DNA of 64,000 nucleotides from Metapseudomonas resinovorans DSM 21078 (GCF_000423545.1 NZ_KE384030.1:248001-312000), one strand, 5' to 3'; positions 7,821-17,125 are shown, counted from the first letter of the stretch. The notes: a model not told the origin generated them from the letters alone. Numbers and translations are program-made.

Positions 7821-8822
7821 ATGATGCGTGATCTGACCGACGATGTGGCGCTGATGCGCCCGGTGATCGACGCCCTGCGTGCCAGCGGCACCGATCCGGA
7901 CAAGGTACTGGTGCGCGTGGGCCTGCCGCCTGGCGGGCTGCCCGCAGGTCGCTTTCCCCATGCTGCGCAAACCCAGTTCTGGAAGGCTGCCGCCGATGAA
8001 TGCGGCGAGGAGCATGTCGGCCTCTACCTGGCCGGTCACCTGCCTGCCTTCCATGGGCTGCTGTTGGAATACCTGTTCCTCTCCAGTGGGACCTTCGGTG
8101 AGGGGTTGCGCCACGCCCTGCGCTATGTGCGCCTGCTCTCCGACACCCTGAACGCCCATCTGGAAGTGGAAGACGACCGTGCCGTGCTGTCCCTCGGCCG
8201 ACACGCCGGCAGCAACCGCCACTTCCCGGAAATGCTCGCCGGTGCGGTGATCCGCCTGTTCCATGCTCTCACCGAGGGCCAGTTCAAACCCCATGAAGTG
8301 CAACTGATGCATGCCGAAGGCGCGCCCGCCGAGCGCTACCAGGCGGTGTACGGCTGCCCGGCAACCCTGGGCGCTGAGCGCTATGCGCTGATCTTCGATG
8401 CCGAAGTGCTGGACAAACCCTCGCGCCACGCCGCGCCAGACTTGCTGCGCATGCACGAATCCCTGGCCCGTCGCCAATTGGCCGAGGTGGAACGCCTGGA
8501 CCTGGTGCGCCAGGTGCGCGAGCTGATCGGTGAGTTGCTGGTGGACAGCGGTGCCACCCTCGAACAGGTGGCCGCCCGCCTGAACATGCCGGCCCGACGC
8601 CTGCGCGAACGCCTGGCCATGGCCGGCGTGCGCTTCAACGACCTGGTCACCGACTACCGCTGCCGGTTGGCCAAGGAGCTGCTGCTGAAGACCGACGAGC
8701 GCATCGAGGTGATTGTCGAGCGCACCGGCTTCTCCGAGCCGAGCACCTTCTACCGGGCGTTCAAACGCTGGGTAGGGGAGACGCCAGTGGAGTTCCGGCG
8801 AAAGGGGAAGGGCGAGGGCTGA
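7821..8822 (+). CDS. AraC-family transcriptional regulator
   Basis: 333 residues. The C-terminal 80 or so residues hold two helix-turn-helix units: LEQVAARLNMPARRLRERL, then the signature TGFSEPSTFYRAFKRWVG. The N-terminal 200 residues match the general arabinose-binding-like region of OruR/ArgR-type regulators and would bind an acyl or small-molecule effector. The gene lies between the divergent maoC-like gene and the convergent fabG-like gene and probably controls one or both. ATG 7821 is taken; ATG 7824 is also possible. Confidence 0.85.
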   Translation: MMRDLTDDVALMRPVIDALRASGTDPDKVLVRVGLPPGGLPAGRFPHAAQTQFWKAAADECGEEHVGLYLAGHLPAFHGLLLEYLFLSSGTFGEGLRHALRYVRLLSDTLNAHLEVEDDRAVLSLGRHAGSNRHFPEMLAGAVIRLFHALTEGQFKPHEVQLMHAEGAPAERYQAVYGCPATLGAERYALIFDAEVLDKPSRHAAPDLLRMHESLARRQLAEVERLDLVRQVRELIGELLVDSGATLEQVAARLNMPARRLRERLAMAGVRFNDLVTDYRCRLAKELLLKTDERIEVIVERTGFSEPSTFYRAFKRWVGETPVEFRRKGKGEG

Positions 8823-8837
8823 GGCCCGCGTGAACGC

Positions 8838-8880
8838 TCTTGTGGGGGCGAATGCCCTTGTAGGGGCGAATCACGCCCCC
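8838..8880. repeat. REP-like GGGGCGAAT repeat
   Basis: TGTGGGGGCGAATGCCC is followed by TGTAGGGGCGAATCACGCC. Both match the REP core TGTRGGGGCGA seen at 26125, 34695 and 51544. It sits between the convergent AraC and FabG-like genes. Confidence 0.6.
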
Positions 8881-10226
8881 AGCAGGCTCTGCCCGCACAC
8901 CCGCATCACTTGGCCGGTCAGGGCGCCTGAGCCCGGCTGGGCGAACCAGGCCACGGCTTCGGCCACGTCCTGGGGCAGGCCGCCCTGGTTCATGGAGTTC
9001 ATGCGCCGGCCGGCTTCGCGGATGGTGAGGGGGATGGCTGCAGTCATCTGGGTTTCGATGAAGCCCGGCGCCACGGCGTTGATGCTGATGCCGCGCTTGG
9101 CCAGGGCTGGCGCCCAGTTCTGCGCCAGGCCGATCACCCCGGCCTTGCTCACCGCATAGTTGGTCTGGCCGAGGTTGCCGGCGATGCCGCTGATGGAGGC
9201 GATCAGCACCACGCGGCCGTTGTCGTGCAGCTTGCCCGCGTCCAGCAGGGCCTGGGTGAGTACGTGCGGGGCGCGTAGGTTGACGTTGATCACCGAGTGC
9301 CAGAAGTCGTCGCTCATCTTGGCCAGGGTCTTGTCGCGGGTGATGCCAGCGTTGTGCACCAGGATGTCGACGCCTTCGGGCAGGGCTTCTACCAATTGGC
9401 TGGCAGCGTCGTCGGCGGTGATGTCCATGGCGACACCCCGGCCGCCCAGGCGCGCGGCGAGGCCGTCGAGGGCGTCCTTGGCCTGGGGCACGTCCAGCAG
9501 CACCACGTCGGCACCGTCGCGGGCCAGGGTTTCGGCAATGGCGGCACCGATGCCGCGGGAGGCGCCGGTGACCAGCGCGCGCTTGCCGGCCAGCGGGCGG
9601 GTCCAGTCCTGCACCCGCTCGGCACAAGCGGTCAGGCGCAGCACCTGGGCCGAGACGTAGGCGCTCTTCGGCGAGAGGAAGAAGCGCAGGGCGCCTTCCA
9701 ACTGGTCCTCGGCACCCTTGCCCACATAGACCAGCTGCACGTTGCCGCCACGGCGGATTTCCTTGCCCAGGGAGCGGGTGAAGCCTTCCAGGGAGCGCTG
9801 CACGCTGGCGGCCACCAGGTCTTTGGTGGCTTCCGGTGCGCGGGCCAGCACGACCACTTTCGGGCATTTGCCCAGGCCTTTCATGGCCGGCTGGAAGAAG
9901 TTGCGCAGCTCGATCAGTTGCTCGAAACGGGTCAGGCCACTGGCATCGAAGATCAGCGCCTTGAGTTTCGGGCCGTGCTCGGCGGTCCAGCGCGGCAGGC
10001 CGAAGCGGCCGTCTTCATCGGCGAAGTTCTGGTCAGTCAGTTTGTTCAGTACGGTGCTGGCGACTTCCGCCAGGCCACCCTGGCCACCGATCAGCAGGGC
10101 ACCGTCCACCGGCCGTGCGCGGCCCGCCATCCAGCGCTCCAGGCGCACCGGCGCCGGCAGGCCGAGGGCGCCAACCAGGCGCCGGCCGGCGTTGGAGTTG
10201 GCGAAGGCGAGGTAACGGTCGTTCAT
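8871..10226 (-). CDS. 3-oxoacyl-ACP/CoA reductase, long FabG-type with N-terminal extension
   Basis: A 451-residue protein. Residues from about 210 onward form a full short-chain dehydrogenase: NAD(P) loop VTGASRGIGAAIAE, NAG motif HNAGITRDK, and catalytic Ser/Tyr/Lys in ASISGIAGNLGQTNYAVSK. The first 200 residues form a second, Rossmann-like domain without a nucleotide loop (LLIGGQGGLAEVAST), a layout known in high-molecular-weight FabG4-type enzymes. It reduces 3-oxoacyl to R-3-hydroxyacyl chains. The ATG at 10226 follows AGGAGCGCTACCCC. It is divergent from the thiolase gene, with 164 bp between. Confidence 0.85.
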   Translation of the reverse strand: MNDRYLAFANSNAGRRLVGALGLPAPVRLERWMAGRARPVDGALLIGGQGGLAEVASTVLNKLTDQNFADEDGRFGLPRWTAEHGPKLKALIFDASGLTRFEQLIELRNFFQPAMKGLGKCPKVVVLARAPEATKDLVAASVQRSLEGFTRSLGKEIRRGGNVQLVYVGKGAEDQLEGALRFFLSPKSAYVSAQVLRLTACAERVQDWTRPLAGKRALVTGASRGIGAAIAETLARDGADVVLLDVPQAKDALDGLAARLGGRGVAMDITADDAASQLVEALPEGVDILVHNAGITRDKTLAKMSDDFWHSVINVNLRAPHVLTQALLDAGKLHDNGRVVLIASISGIAGNLGQTNYAVSKAGVIGLAQNWAPALAKRGISINAVAPGFIETQMTAAIPLTIREAGRRMNSMNQGGLPQDVAEAVAWFAQPGSGALTGQVMRVCGQSLLGA

Positions 10227-10390
10227 GGGGTAGCGCTCCTGCTGGAAAATCGAAAGTGGGCTCACTCTACGCAGGCGCAGGTTGCGCGCAATTGACCGCG
10301 CTGACCTGCCGCCCGGCAAGGCGGCCAATCCAGGCGTCTAGTCTTGTATCCGACACTGCAACCTGCCAACCCTCATCGCAAGGAGTCACC

Positions 10391-11668
10391 ATGACCCAGC
10401 TTCGCCGGGTCGCCATCGTCGGCGGCAATCGCATCCCTTTCGCCCGCTCCAACACGGTCTACGCCACGGCGAGCAACCAGGACATGCTGACCAGCGCCCT
10501 CGAAGGCCTGGTGGAACGCTTCAACCTCCATGGCGTGCGCATTGGGGAGTTCGCGGCCGGCGCGGTGCTCAAGCACTCCCGGGATTTCAACCTGGCGCGC
10601 GAGTGCGTGTTGGGCTCGCGCCTGGCGCCGGAAACCCCGGCCTATGACATCCAGCAGGCCTGTGGCACGGGTCTCGAAGCCGCCATCCTGGTGGCCAACA
10701 AGATCGCCCTGGGGCAGATCGAGAGCGGCATCGCCGGCGGCGTGGACACTACTTCCGACGCGCCCATCGGCGTGCATGAGGAGCTGCGCAAGATCCTCCT
10801 GGAGGCCAATCGCGGCAAGACCACCGGCGACAAGATCAAGACGTTGCTGAAAGTACGTCCGCGCCACCTGGCGCCGCACATTCCGCGCAACGGCGAGCCG
10901 CGCACCGGGCTGTCCATGGGCGAGCACTGCGAGCTGATGGCGCAGACCTGGGCCATTCCCCGTGATGAGCAGGACCTGCTGGCCATCGCCAGTCACCAGA
11001 AGCTGGCGGCCGCTTATGCCGAAGGCTGGCAGAACGACCTGATGAGCCCCTTCCGTGGCCTCAACCGCGACCAGAACCTGCGCCCGGACATCAACGCCGA
11101 GAAGCTGGCGAGCCTGAACCCGGTGTTCGAACGCGGCCCGCGCGGCACCCTGACGGCGGCCAACTCCACCCCGCTCACCGACGGTGCCTCGGTGGTGCTG
11201 CTGGCCAGCGAGGAATGGGCCAAGGCGCGCGGGCTGCCGATCCTCGCGTACTTCAAGGATGGCGAGGCGGCGGCGGTGGACTTCGTCAGTGGCGAGGAAG
11301 GCCTGCTGATGGCGCCGGTCTACGCCGTGCCGCGCCTGCTGGCGCGCAACAACCTGTGCCTGCAGGATTTCGATTACTACGAGATCCATGAAGCCTTCGC
11401 CGCCCAGGTGCTCTGTACCCTCAAGGCCTGGGAAGACGCCGACTACTGCAAGACCCGCCTCGGCCTGGACAAACCGCTGGGCGCCATTGACCGCAGCAAG
11501 ATGAACGTCAAGGGCAGCTCACTGGCCGCCGGCCACCCCTTCGCCGCGACGGGCGGGCGCATCGTCGCCAACCTGGCCAAGCTGCTTTCGGTCGCCGGAG
11601 AGGGGCGCGGCGTCATCTCGATTTGCGCCGCCGGCGGCCAAGGTGTGACTGCGATCCTGGAAAAGTAA
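10391..11668 (+). CDS. fadI: Acetyl-CoA C-acyltransferase (FadI-type thiolase)
   Basis: A 425-residue thiolase. The nucleophilic Cys lies in DIQQACGTGLEAA, the catalytic His in GSSLAAGHPFAATGGR, and the second Cys in ICAAGGQG at the C-terminus. The N-terminal RRVAIVGGNRIPFARSNT is typical of the FadI/mitochondrial-like branch. It cleaves 3-oxoacyl-CoA in beta-oxidation or works in reverse. An AAGGAG ribosome site precedes ATG 10391. With the divergent long FabG and nearby MaoC genes it forms an acyl-CoA module. A strong terminator follows. Confidence 0.87.
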   Translation: MTQLRRVAIVGGNRIPFARSNTVYATASNQDMLTSALEGLVERFNLHGVRIGEFAAGAVLKHSRDFNLARECVLGSRLAPETPAYDIQQACGTGLEAAILVANKIALGQIESGIAGGVDTTSDAPIGVHEELRKILLEANRGKTTGDKIKTLLKVRPRHLAPHIPRNGEPRTGLSMGEHCELMAQTWAIPRDEQDLLAIASHQKLAAAYAEGWQNDLMSPFRGLNRDQNLRPDINAEKLASLNPVFERGPRGTLTAANSTPLTDGASVVLLASEEWAKARGLPILAYFKDGEAAAVDFVSGEEGLLMAPVYAVPRLLARNNLCLQDFDYYEIHEAFAAQVLCTLKAWEDADYCKTRLGLDKPLGAIDRSKMNVKGSSLAAGHPFAATGGRIVANLAKLLSVAGEGRGVISICAAGGQGVTAILEK

Positions 11669-11727
11669 TCCAATACCCGTGGCGGCAAGTCATCGCCGCC
11701 ACGCGATGTAAGCAACTCCGTGATTTA

Positions 11728-11763
11728 GGGCGGCCCGCAATGTCGGGGCCGCCCTTTTTTTTG
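11728..11763 (+). terminator. Rho-independent terminator of fadI
   Basis: GGGCGGCCC (11728-11736) pairs with GGGGCCGCCC (11745-11754), then a run of nine T. Confidence 0.92.
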
Positions 11764-11794
11764 CCTTGCGCCAGGCCTCGGGGGCGTTACCCGC

Positions 11795-12049
11795 TCATCC
11801 GTCGATCAGCGCGCCGCGCCTGACGATCTTCACCATCTGGTTGAACTCGAGCCGCACCGGGTCGCGGCCGGTGATGCTCCAGCCCAGGTAGAGCAGCAAG
11901 TCGATGTGGGCGCGCATGGCGTGATAGCAGCGTCGCTCATCCGGAGCCCGGCGCTTGCGCACCACGACCCATTGCCCTGCCACGTACTCGATCCAGGGGT
12001 GGTCGGCCTGGGGGTGGTCGGGGACGGCCTGAAGTCTTGCGTCTGTCAT
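11795..12049 (-). CDS. Small hypothetical protein
   Basis: An 84-residue basic protein with no signal peptide. It begins MTDARLQAVPDHPQADHPW and holds a WVVVRKRRAPDERRCYHAMRAHIDLLLYL stretch, given here only as a landmark at about residues 27-55. The ribosome site is GGGAGG about 10 bp upstream of the ATG. Codon use matches its neighbours. I do not recognise the family. It is convergent with fadI and its terminator. Confidence 0.6.
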   Translation of the reverse strand: MTDARLQAVPDHPQADHPWIEYVAGQWVVVRKRRAPDERRCYHAMRAHIDLLLYLGWSITGRDPVRLEFNQMVKIVRRGALIDG

Positions 12050-12414
12050 TCGAAAGAACCTCCCTATTGCTCGCCAGCGTGGGCGCGCGCTTGCAGCTTT
12101 CCCGGCCTGCATCTGGGGACCGAGCAGTTGCAATCGTGTCTCAGCAATGGCTGTGCCATGCCGCCAGGGGCGTTCTAGCCCGCGCGTTCCAAAGGGTTTC
12201 GACGGTTTTCAGGTGATTGGAGTGGGGATTTGCACTCAGGGGTGGGGCAAGCCTTACCCCGAACGGGGGAAGTGCTTCGAACACGAGATTTCGGCTGGCG
12301 CGGGGGCCGGAAGGGCGGGGGTGAATCTACAGCGGTGCGCGGGACGGTGGGTATTGGGCGATCCGGTTTTCTAGACGGTCTGGACTGCGTCCCACTGAGG
12401 ACGCAGCCGTCGTT
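12050..12414. other. Intergenic, no gene seen
   Basis: Small open stretches here lack ribosome sites and family likeness. Nothing repeated or structured was recognised beyond short GC-rich dyads. Confidence 0.5.
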
Positions 12415-12699
12415 TCAGGCCTTCCACTCCAGGTTCAGTTCCTCCTGCCATGCCACGCGGACGAAGTGGCTGCCGACGATATCTTTCAGGCGCTCCAGGC
12501 CCTCCGGCGTCTGGCTTTCCACGGCCAGGGTCAGGCCGTCGCCATCGACGCGCAGCAGACCGAGGCCCAGGTCGAATTCGATGCGGCCCTGCTGTTCGTC
12601 GTAGCTCACGGGCACGCGGTGGGCGAAGTGCTTGCACAGGCGGCTGATGTAGCGCGCCGGGGTGGCGGTGGTGACATGGGCGGATGCGGTCAGGGTCAT
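12415..12699 (-). CDS. DUF2218 family protein
   Basis: A 94-residue cytoplasmic protein. The TPARYISRLCKHFAHRVPV opening and the later EGLERLKDIVGSHFVRVAW end fit the DUF2218 family, whose members are often found near siderophore or oxidoreductase genes and have no established role. GGAGAGC precedes the ATG. It lies 11 bp downstream of an NAD(P)-binding oxidoreductase on the same strand and is probably co-transcribed. Confidence 0.8.
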   Translation of the reverse strand: MTLTASAHVTTATPARYISRLCKHFAHRVPVSYDEQQGRIEFDLGLGLLRVDGDGLTLAVESQTPEGLERLKDIVGSHFVRVAWQEELNLEWKA

Positions 12700-12710
12700 G
12701 GGGGCTCTCC

Positions 12711-13352
12711 TCAGTAGCCGACGGTGAAACGTTGGCGGATGTGCTGGGGTTGTTCCAGCTCGTCGATGATGGCCACGGCCAGGTCGGCGACGCTGATGCG
12801 CGCCGGGTGATCGCCGCTCATCAGCAACTGGTCGCCGCCGATACGGAAGCGGCCGCTGCGCTCGCCCGGCTCCAGCAGCGCGGGTGGGGAGAGGAAGGTC
12901 CAGTCCAGGCTGTGCTCTTCGCGGATCAGGTTGAGCGCCTGGCGCGCGCCTTCGGCGCCTTCCTGGTAGGCGGCGGGGAAGTCGGGCGTGTCGATCAGTT
13001 GCAGGTTCGGTGCGACATACAAGCTGCCGGCGCCGCCTACCACCAGCAGGCGTTTCAGGCCGGCTTGCTTGACCCCGGCGAAGATGGCCTGGGTGCCCTG
13101 GATGAACAGCTCGCGAATCTTCTCCTCGCCCCAGCCGGGGTTGAAGGCGTGGACCACCGCCTCGTGGCCGGCCACGGCCCGGGCGATGGCGGCGGCGTCA
13201 TAGGCGTCACCTTTGAGGGCCGTCAGGTTGGGGGGCTGGGGGAGTTTTTCCGGGTGGCGGACGATGGCGGTCACTTGGTGGCCGCGTTGCAGGGCTTCGT
13301 CGAGGACGGCGGAACCGACGAAACCGCTGGCGCCGATCAGGGCGATTTTCAT
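12711..13352 (-). CDS. NAD(P)-binding oxidoreductase, atypical SDR
   Basis: A 213-residue Rossmann protein (YwnB/BVR-B-like). The nucleotide loop is [21 protein letters not shown], followed by [12 protein letters not shown]. No Tyr-x-x-x-Lys pair of classic reductases is evident, as in other NAD(P)H-binding atypical SDRs. The start at ATG 13352 has GGAG 6 bp upstream. Divergent from a LysR gene with a gap of 101 bp, which suggests that the regulator controls this oxidoreductase/DUF2218 pair. Confidence 0.82.
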   Translation of the reverse strand: MKIALIGASGFVGSAVLDEALQRGHQVTAIVRHPEKLPQPPNLTALKGDAYDAAAIARAVAGHEAVVHAFNPGWGEEKIRELFIQGTQAIFAGVKQAGLKRLLVVGGAGSLYVAPNLQLIDTPDFPAAYQEGAEGARQALNLIREEHSLDWTFLSPPALLEPGERSGRFRIGGDQLLMSGDHPARISVADLAVAIIDELEQPQHIRQRFTVGY

Positions 13353-13453
13353 GAGCATCTCCAAGGTGGGTTGCGAGGTGGCGCATAATCGCTGCTGGAT
13401 AATCGATGGAAAAAGTGCTTGAAAGCGCTTTCACAATTAAGCGGAGCTTACGA

Positions 13454-14347
13454 ATGGAACAGCTCAAGCGCATGGCAGTGTTCGCCACGGTCGTGGAGCG
13501 CGGCAGCATGGTGGCCGCGGCAGAGGTGCTGGGCATGACGGCCTCGGCGGTCAGCCAGCAGATCCGCAAGCTGGAGGCGGAAACCCAGGTCAGCCTGCTG
13601 CACCGCACCACCCGCAAGCTGACCCTGACCGAAGCGGGCGCGGTGTTCTACAAGAGCTGCGCCCAGGTACTGGAACTGGCGCAGCAGGCCGAACAGCGCC
13701 TGGCCGAACTGCGTGATGCGCCGGTGGGCGAGTTGCGTATTGCCGCTCCGGTCGGCTTCTCCAACGGCATGCTCACCGAGGCGCTGGCGCCGTTGCTGGA
13801 GGCTCATCCGGGCCTGAGCCTCCAGCTGTTCTTCCATGACGAGCAGATCGACCTGGTGGAGCAGCGCATCGACCTGGCTATCCGCGTCGGCCGCCAGGAA
13901 GACTCCAGCCTCGTGGCCCGCCACCTCGCCGATTGGCCGGCGGTGCTCTGTTGTGCTCCGGCCTACCTGGCCCGCAGTGGGCCGATCCAACGCCCGGAAC
14001 GCCTGCTGGAGCTGGACTGGATCAGTCTCAACGGCGAACGCCAGCAACACCAGGTGAGCTTCACCGGTCCAGGCGGGGAAGAGCAGCGGCTGCGCCTGGA
14101 GCCGCGAGTGGCCTGCAACAACATCCTCGCCGTGCGCAGCTTCACCCTGGCAGGGCTGGGCCTGTCCTTGCAACCGGAGCCGGAAGTCCGGGAAGAACTG
14201 GCCAGCGGTCGGCTGCTGGCGCTGCTGCCTGAGTGGCAGCCCAAGCCCGTGGGGCTCTACATCGTCACCCCTCGGCGCGATGCGCAGCCGGCCAAGGTGC
14301 GCTATGCCATCGAAACCCTTCGTCGTGGTCTTTCGCGTCGTGGATAG
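13454..14347 (+). CDS. LysR-family regulator
   Basis: A 297-residue protein. The winged helix-turn-helix is at residues 1-60 (MVAAAEVLGMTASAVSQQIRKLE, written here only as a landmark at about 17-39), followed by the LysR substrate-binding fold (GELRIAAPVGFSNGML). The effector-binding half ends YAIETLRRGL. ATG 13454 is preferred because it begins the canonical MEQLKRMAVFATV. The intergenic region shared with the divergent oxidoreductase would hold its operator. Effector unknown; the CrgA/AaeR-like subgroup usually senses aromatic or reactive compounds. Confidence 0.85.
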   Translation: MEQLKRMAVFATVVERGSMVAAAEVLGMTASAVSQQIRKLEAETQVSLLHRTTRKLTLTEAGAVFYKSCAQVLELAQQAEQRLAELRDAPVGELRIAAPVGFSNGMLTEALAPLLEAHPGLSLQLFFHDEQIDLVEQRIDLAIRVGRQEDSSLVARHLADWPAVLCCAPAYLARSGPIQRPERLLELDWISLNGERQQHQVSFTGPGGEEQRLRLEPRVACNNILAVRSFTLAGLGLSLQPEPEVREELASGRLLALLPEWQPKPVGLYIVTPRRDAQPAKVRYAIETLRRGLSRRG

Positions 14348-14418
14348 CCGTCGGAGCCTGCATGCCGTATAACGTCGGCCAGTGTTCCACTTCCCCCGAC
14401 GATGCCCGCTGCACCTGA

Positions 14419-15312
14419 ATGAAGACCCCGAAACGCCTTGAGCCACTGCTGGAAGATGGCCTGATCGATGAAGTCCTGCGCCCGCTGATGAGCGGCAAGG
14501 AAGCCTCCGTGTACGTGGTGCGCTGCGGCAGCGAGCTGCGTTGCGCCAAGGTTTACAAGGAGGCCAACAAGCGCGGATTCCGCCAGGCCGCCGAGTACCA
14601 GGAGGGCCGCAAAGTCCGCAACAGCCGTGATGCCCGGGCCATGGCCAAGGGCTCGAAATACGGCCGTCGCGAGCGCGAGGACTCCTGGCAGAACGCCGAG
14701 GTGGCCGCGTTGTTCCGCCTGGCCAACGCCGGGGTGCGGGTACCCAAGCCTTACGACTTCCTCGATGGCGTGCTGTTGATGGAGCTGGTCAGCGATGGCG
14801 AGGGCGATGCCGCACCGCGCCTGAATGACGTCGACCTGACGCCCGAAGATGCCCGCGAATTCCACGCCTTCATGATCGGCGAGATCGTCAAGATGCTCTG
14901 CGCCGGCCTGGTCCATGGCGACCTGTCCGAGTTCAACGTGCTCCTCGATCCTTATGGTCCGGTGATCATCGACCTGCCCCAGGCCGTGGACGCTGCCGGC
15001 AACAATCACGCATTCCGCATGCTCGAGCGTGATGTCGGCAACATGTCGGCCTATTTCGGGCAGTTCGCGCCTGAGCTGCTGTACACCCGCTATGCGAAGG
15101 AAATGTGGGCGCTCTTCGAAGAAGGCAAACTGACCCCGGAAACCCCGCTTACCGGCGAGTTCGCCGAGACCGAGGACACCGCTGATCTGGATGCCGTGAT
15201 GCGTGAAATCAAGGCCGCCCTCGCCGATGAAGCCCGTCGCCAGGCGGCCTTGTCCGAGCAGGACGCTCCGGTCGGACGGGAAGAACCAACACCGCCATGG
15301 ATGGTCAGCTGA
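14419..15312 (+). CDS. RIO1-family serine kinase
   Basis: A 297-residue RIO kinase. The ATP-site lysine region is GKEASVYVVRC...CAKVYK, the catalytic loop LVHGDLSEFNVLLD (Asp and Asn), and the metal-binding segment IIDLPQAVD. RIO kinases phosphorylate ribosome-assembly factors or act as ATPases; in bacteria their targets are undefined. About 20 residues of charged C-terminal tail follow the fold. The next gene, ftnA, begins 66 bp downstream in the same direction. Confidence 0.88.
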   Translation: MKTPKRLEPLLEDGLIDEVLRPLMSGKEASVYVVRCGSELRCAKVYKEANKRGFRQAAEYQEGRKVRNSRDARAMAKGSKYGRREREDSWQNAEVAALFRLANAGVRVPKPYDFLDGVLLMELVSDGEGDAAPRLNDVDLTPEDAREFHAFMIGEIVKMLCAGLVHGDLSEFNVLLDPYGPVIIDLPQAVDAAGNNHAFRMLERDVGNMSAYFGQFAPELLYTRYAKEMWALFEEGKLTPETPLTGEFAETEDTADLDAVMREIKAALADEARRQAALSEQDAPVGREEPTPPWMVS

Positions 15313-15378
15313 GACTGACTTGACCGGGCCGGATCGGCGCACGATCCTTGTTCATTGGTTTTTTCAGGAGATGGGCAG

Positions 15379-15843
15379 ATGCAAGGCCAAGCTGAAGTGG
15401 TGGATTACCTCAAGGACCTGTTGCGCGGTGAACTGGCCGCCCGGGACCAGTACTTCCTGCATTCGCGGATGTACCAGGACTGGGGCTTCAACAAGCTGTT
15501 CGAGCGCATCAACCACGAGATGGAAGAGGAAACCCAGCACGCTGACGCCCTGCTGCAGCGCATCCTTTTCCTCGAGGCCACCCCGGACATGCGCCCGCGC
15601 ACCATCCACCCCGGTCAGACCGTGCCAGACATGCTGCGCGCCGACCTCAAGCTGGAATACGAAGTGCGCGCCGCGCTGAGCAAGGGCATCACCCTGTGCG
15701 AGAAGCACAAGGACTACATGAGCCGCGATATCCTCGTCGCCCAGCTCAAGGACACCGAAGAAGACCATGCCTACTGGCTGGAGCAGCAGCTCGGCATGAT
15801 CGACCGCATCGGCCTGAAGAACTACCTGCAGTCCCAGGCTTGA
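15379..15843 (+). CDS. ftnA: Bacterial ferritin FtnA (bacterioferritin-like, no haem-ligand Met)
   Basis: A 154-residue ferritin. Ferroxidase ligands are E18, E51, H54, E94, E127 and H130 by alignment with Escherichia coli Bfr, with Y25. The [21 protein letters not shown] segment places Thr where Bfr has the haem-ligating Met52 (EETQHAD instead of DEMKHAD). It closely resembles P. aeruginosa FtnA, once annotated BfrA. It stores iron as ferric mineral inside a 24-mer cage. An AGGAG site precedes the ATG. A terminator follows directly. Confidence 0.9.
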   Translation: MQGQAEVVDYLKDLLRGELAARDQYFLHSRMYQDWGFNKLFERINHEMEEETQHADALLQRILFLEATPDMRPRTIHPGQTVPDMLRADLKLEYEVRAALSKGITLCEKHKDYMSRDILVAQLKDTEEDHAYWLEQQLGMIDRIGLKNYLQSQA

Positions 15844-15862
15844 GCTGATCGAATTGAACCGG

Positions 15863-15888
15863 AAAGGCCGCGCTTGCGGCCTTTTTCA
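15863..15888 (+). terminator. Rho-independent terminator of ftnA
   Basis: AAAGGCCG / CGGCCTTT hairpin with loop CGCTTG, followed by TTTT. Confidence 0.88.
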
Positions 15889-15980
15889 TTTGGCTCGGAC
15901 GTTGGACTTCGCGGGCCGAGCGGCTTGCCGCCTGGCCCGACCTGCTGGATGGCTGCGCAATAATTCGCTCCGTCTGGCGG

Positions 15981-16115
15981 GTAGGATGGGTTGAGGCACG
16001 AAACCCATGCGGATCGCGGTTGATGGGTATCGCAGTCTCGCGGAGCGCCGCCCGACCCATCCTGCGGGACTGCTGCGCAGTCCTTGGTGAATGAATTCGC
16101 CCCCACAGGGGCGGG
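15981..16115. repeat. Intergenic repeat block
   Basis: GTAGGATGGGTTGAGGCACG and the opposing CGACCCATCCTGC (about 16053-16065) form a long imperfect inverted pair with internal AAACCCAT and TGATGGGTAT. This is a repeat type common in Pseudomonas intergenic DNA. A REP fragment, GAATGAATTCGCCCCCACA, follows at about 16088-16106. Confidence 0.7.
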
Positions 16116-16222
16116 GAGAGGGGGGGGCAGTGATACAGCGCCCAGTGATTTTTGCAGGCTTCTGTGTCCTTACATCCGCCCGCCAGGCTGTTAGCGTGTG
16201 CTGAGTTTCTGGAGCCCTCGCC

Positions 16223-17125
16223 ATGCCTGTCCCGCACATCCTCCTGGCCCTGCTGGTCACCCTGATCTGGGGCGTCAATTTCGTGGTGATCAAGGTCGGC
16301 CTGGAAGACTTCCCGCCACTGCTGTTCTGCGCCTTGCGCTTTGCCCTCGCAGCCTTGCCGCTGTTGTTCCTGCGCGGGCCGATGCCGGCGCCGTTCTGGC
16401 GCATCGTGCAGATCGGCCTGTTGCTCGGGGTGATCAAATTCGGCCTGCTCTTCGTCGGCATGCACCTGGGCATGCCCGCCGGGCTGTCGTCGCTGGTGCT
16501 GCAGAGCCAGGTGTTCTTCACCATCCTCATCGCGGCGCTGTTCCTCGGTGAGCGGCCCAGTCGCCGTGGTCTGATGGGGCTTTTGCTGGCCGCTTCCGGC
16601 CTGGTACTGATCGGCTTTGGTCGGCCGCTGGGAGACAGCCTGCTGGCCTTCATGCTGGTGATCGCCGCCGCGCTGGCCTGGGCCTTCGCCAACATCGCCA
16701 CCAAGCGCAGCGGCGCGAAGGACATGCTGCGGCTGATCTGCTGGGTCAGCCTGATTCCGCCGCTTCCCCTGCTGGTGCTCTCGTACCTCTTCGAAGGTCC
16801 CGAGGCCATCGCCAGTGCTTTGAGCCACCCAAGCTGGGGCGGTATCGGCGCGCTGGTCTATATCGCGTTCCTGGCGACCACTGTGGGCTTTGGCCTCTGG
16901 AGCTTCCTGCTGCAGCGCTATCCCGCCAGCCTGGTGACGCCCTTTGCCCTGGCGGTTCCGGTGTCCGGCCTGCTGTCAGGCTGGCTGCTGTTGGGTGAAC
17001 AGCTCAGCGCTGCCGGCTGGCTGGCGTGCGTGCTGGTGTTCGTCGGCCTGGCGATCACCGTGTTGCCCAAAGGTGCGCTCGGCCGAGTGTTCAGTGGCAG
17101 CAGCCGCCTGACTCCAGATCCTTGA
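16223..17125 (+). CDS. EamA/DMT-family transporter
   Basis: A 300-residue membrane protein with ten hydrophobic segments and two EamA repeats. The first begins LLALLVTLIWGVNFVVIKVG, the second FMLVIAAALAWAFANIATKR. Members export amino acids or other metabolites; the sequence is closest in style to the O-acetylserine/cysteine exporter EamA, but the substrate is not certain. CTGGAG lies before the ATG. Its last 35 bp overlap the convergent cueR gene. Confidence 0.85.
   Translation: MPVPHILLALLVTLIWGVNFVVIKVGLEDFPPLLFCALRFALAALPLLFLRGPMPAPFWRIVQIGLLLGVIKFGLLFVGMHLGMPAGLSSLVLQSQVFFTILIAALFLGERPSRRGLMGLLLAASGLVLIGFGRPLGDSLLAFMLVIAAALAWAFANIATKRSGAKDMLRLICWVSLIPPLPLLVLSYLFEGPEAIASALSHPSWGGIGALVYIAFLATTVGFGLWSFLLQRYPASLVTPFALAVPVSGLLSGWLLLGEQLSAAGWLACVLVFVGLAITVLPKGALGRVFSGSSRLTPDP

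Noticed and set aside
12134-12414. Possible small gene between two hypotheticals
   Set aside because: Only short frames without ribosome sites; nothing recognisable.
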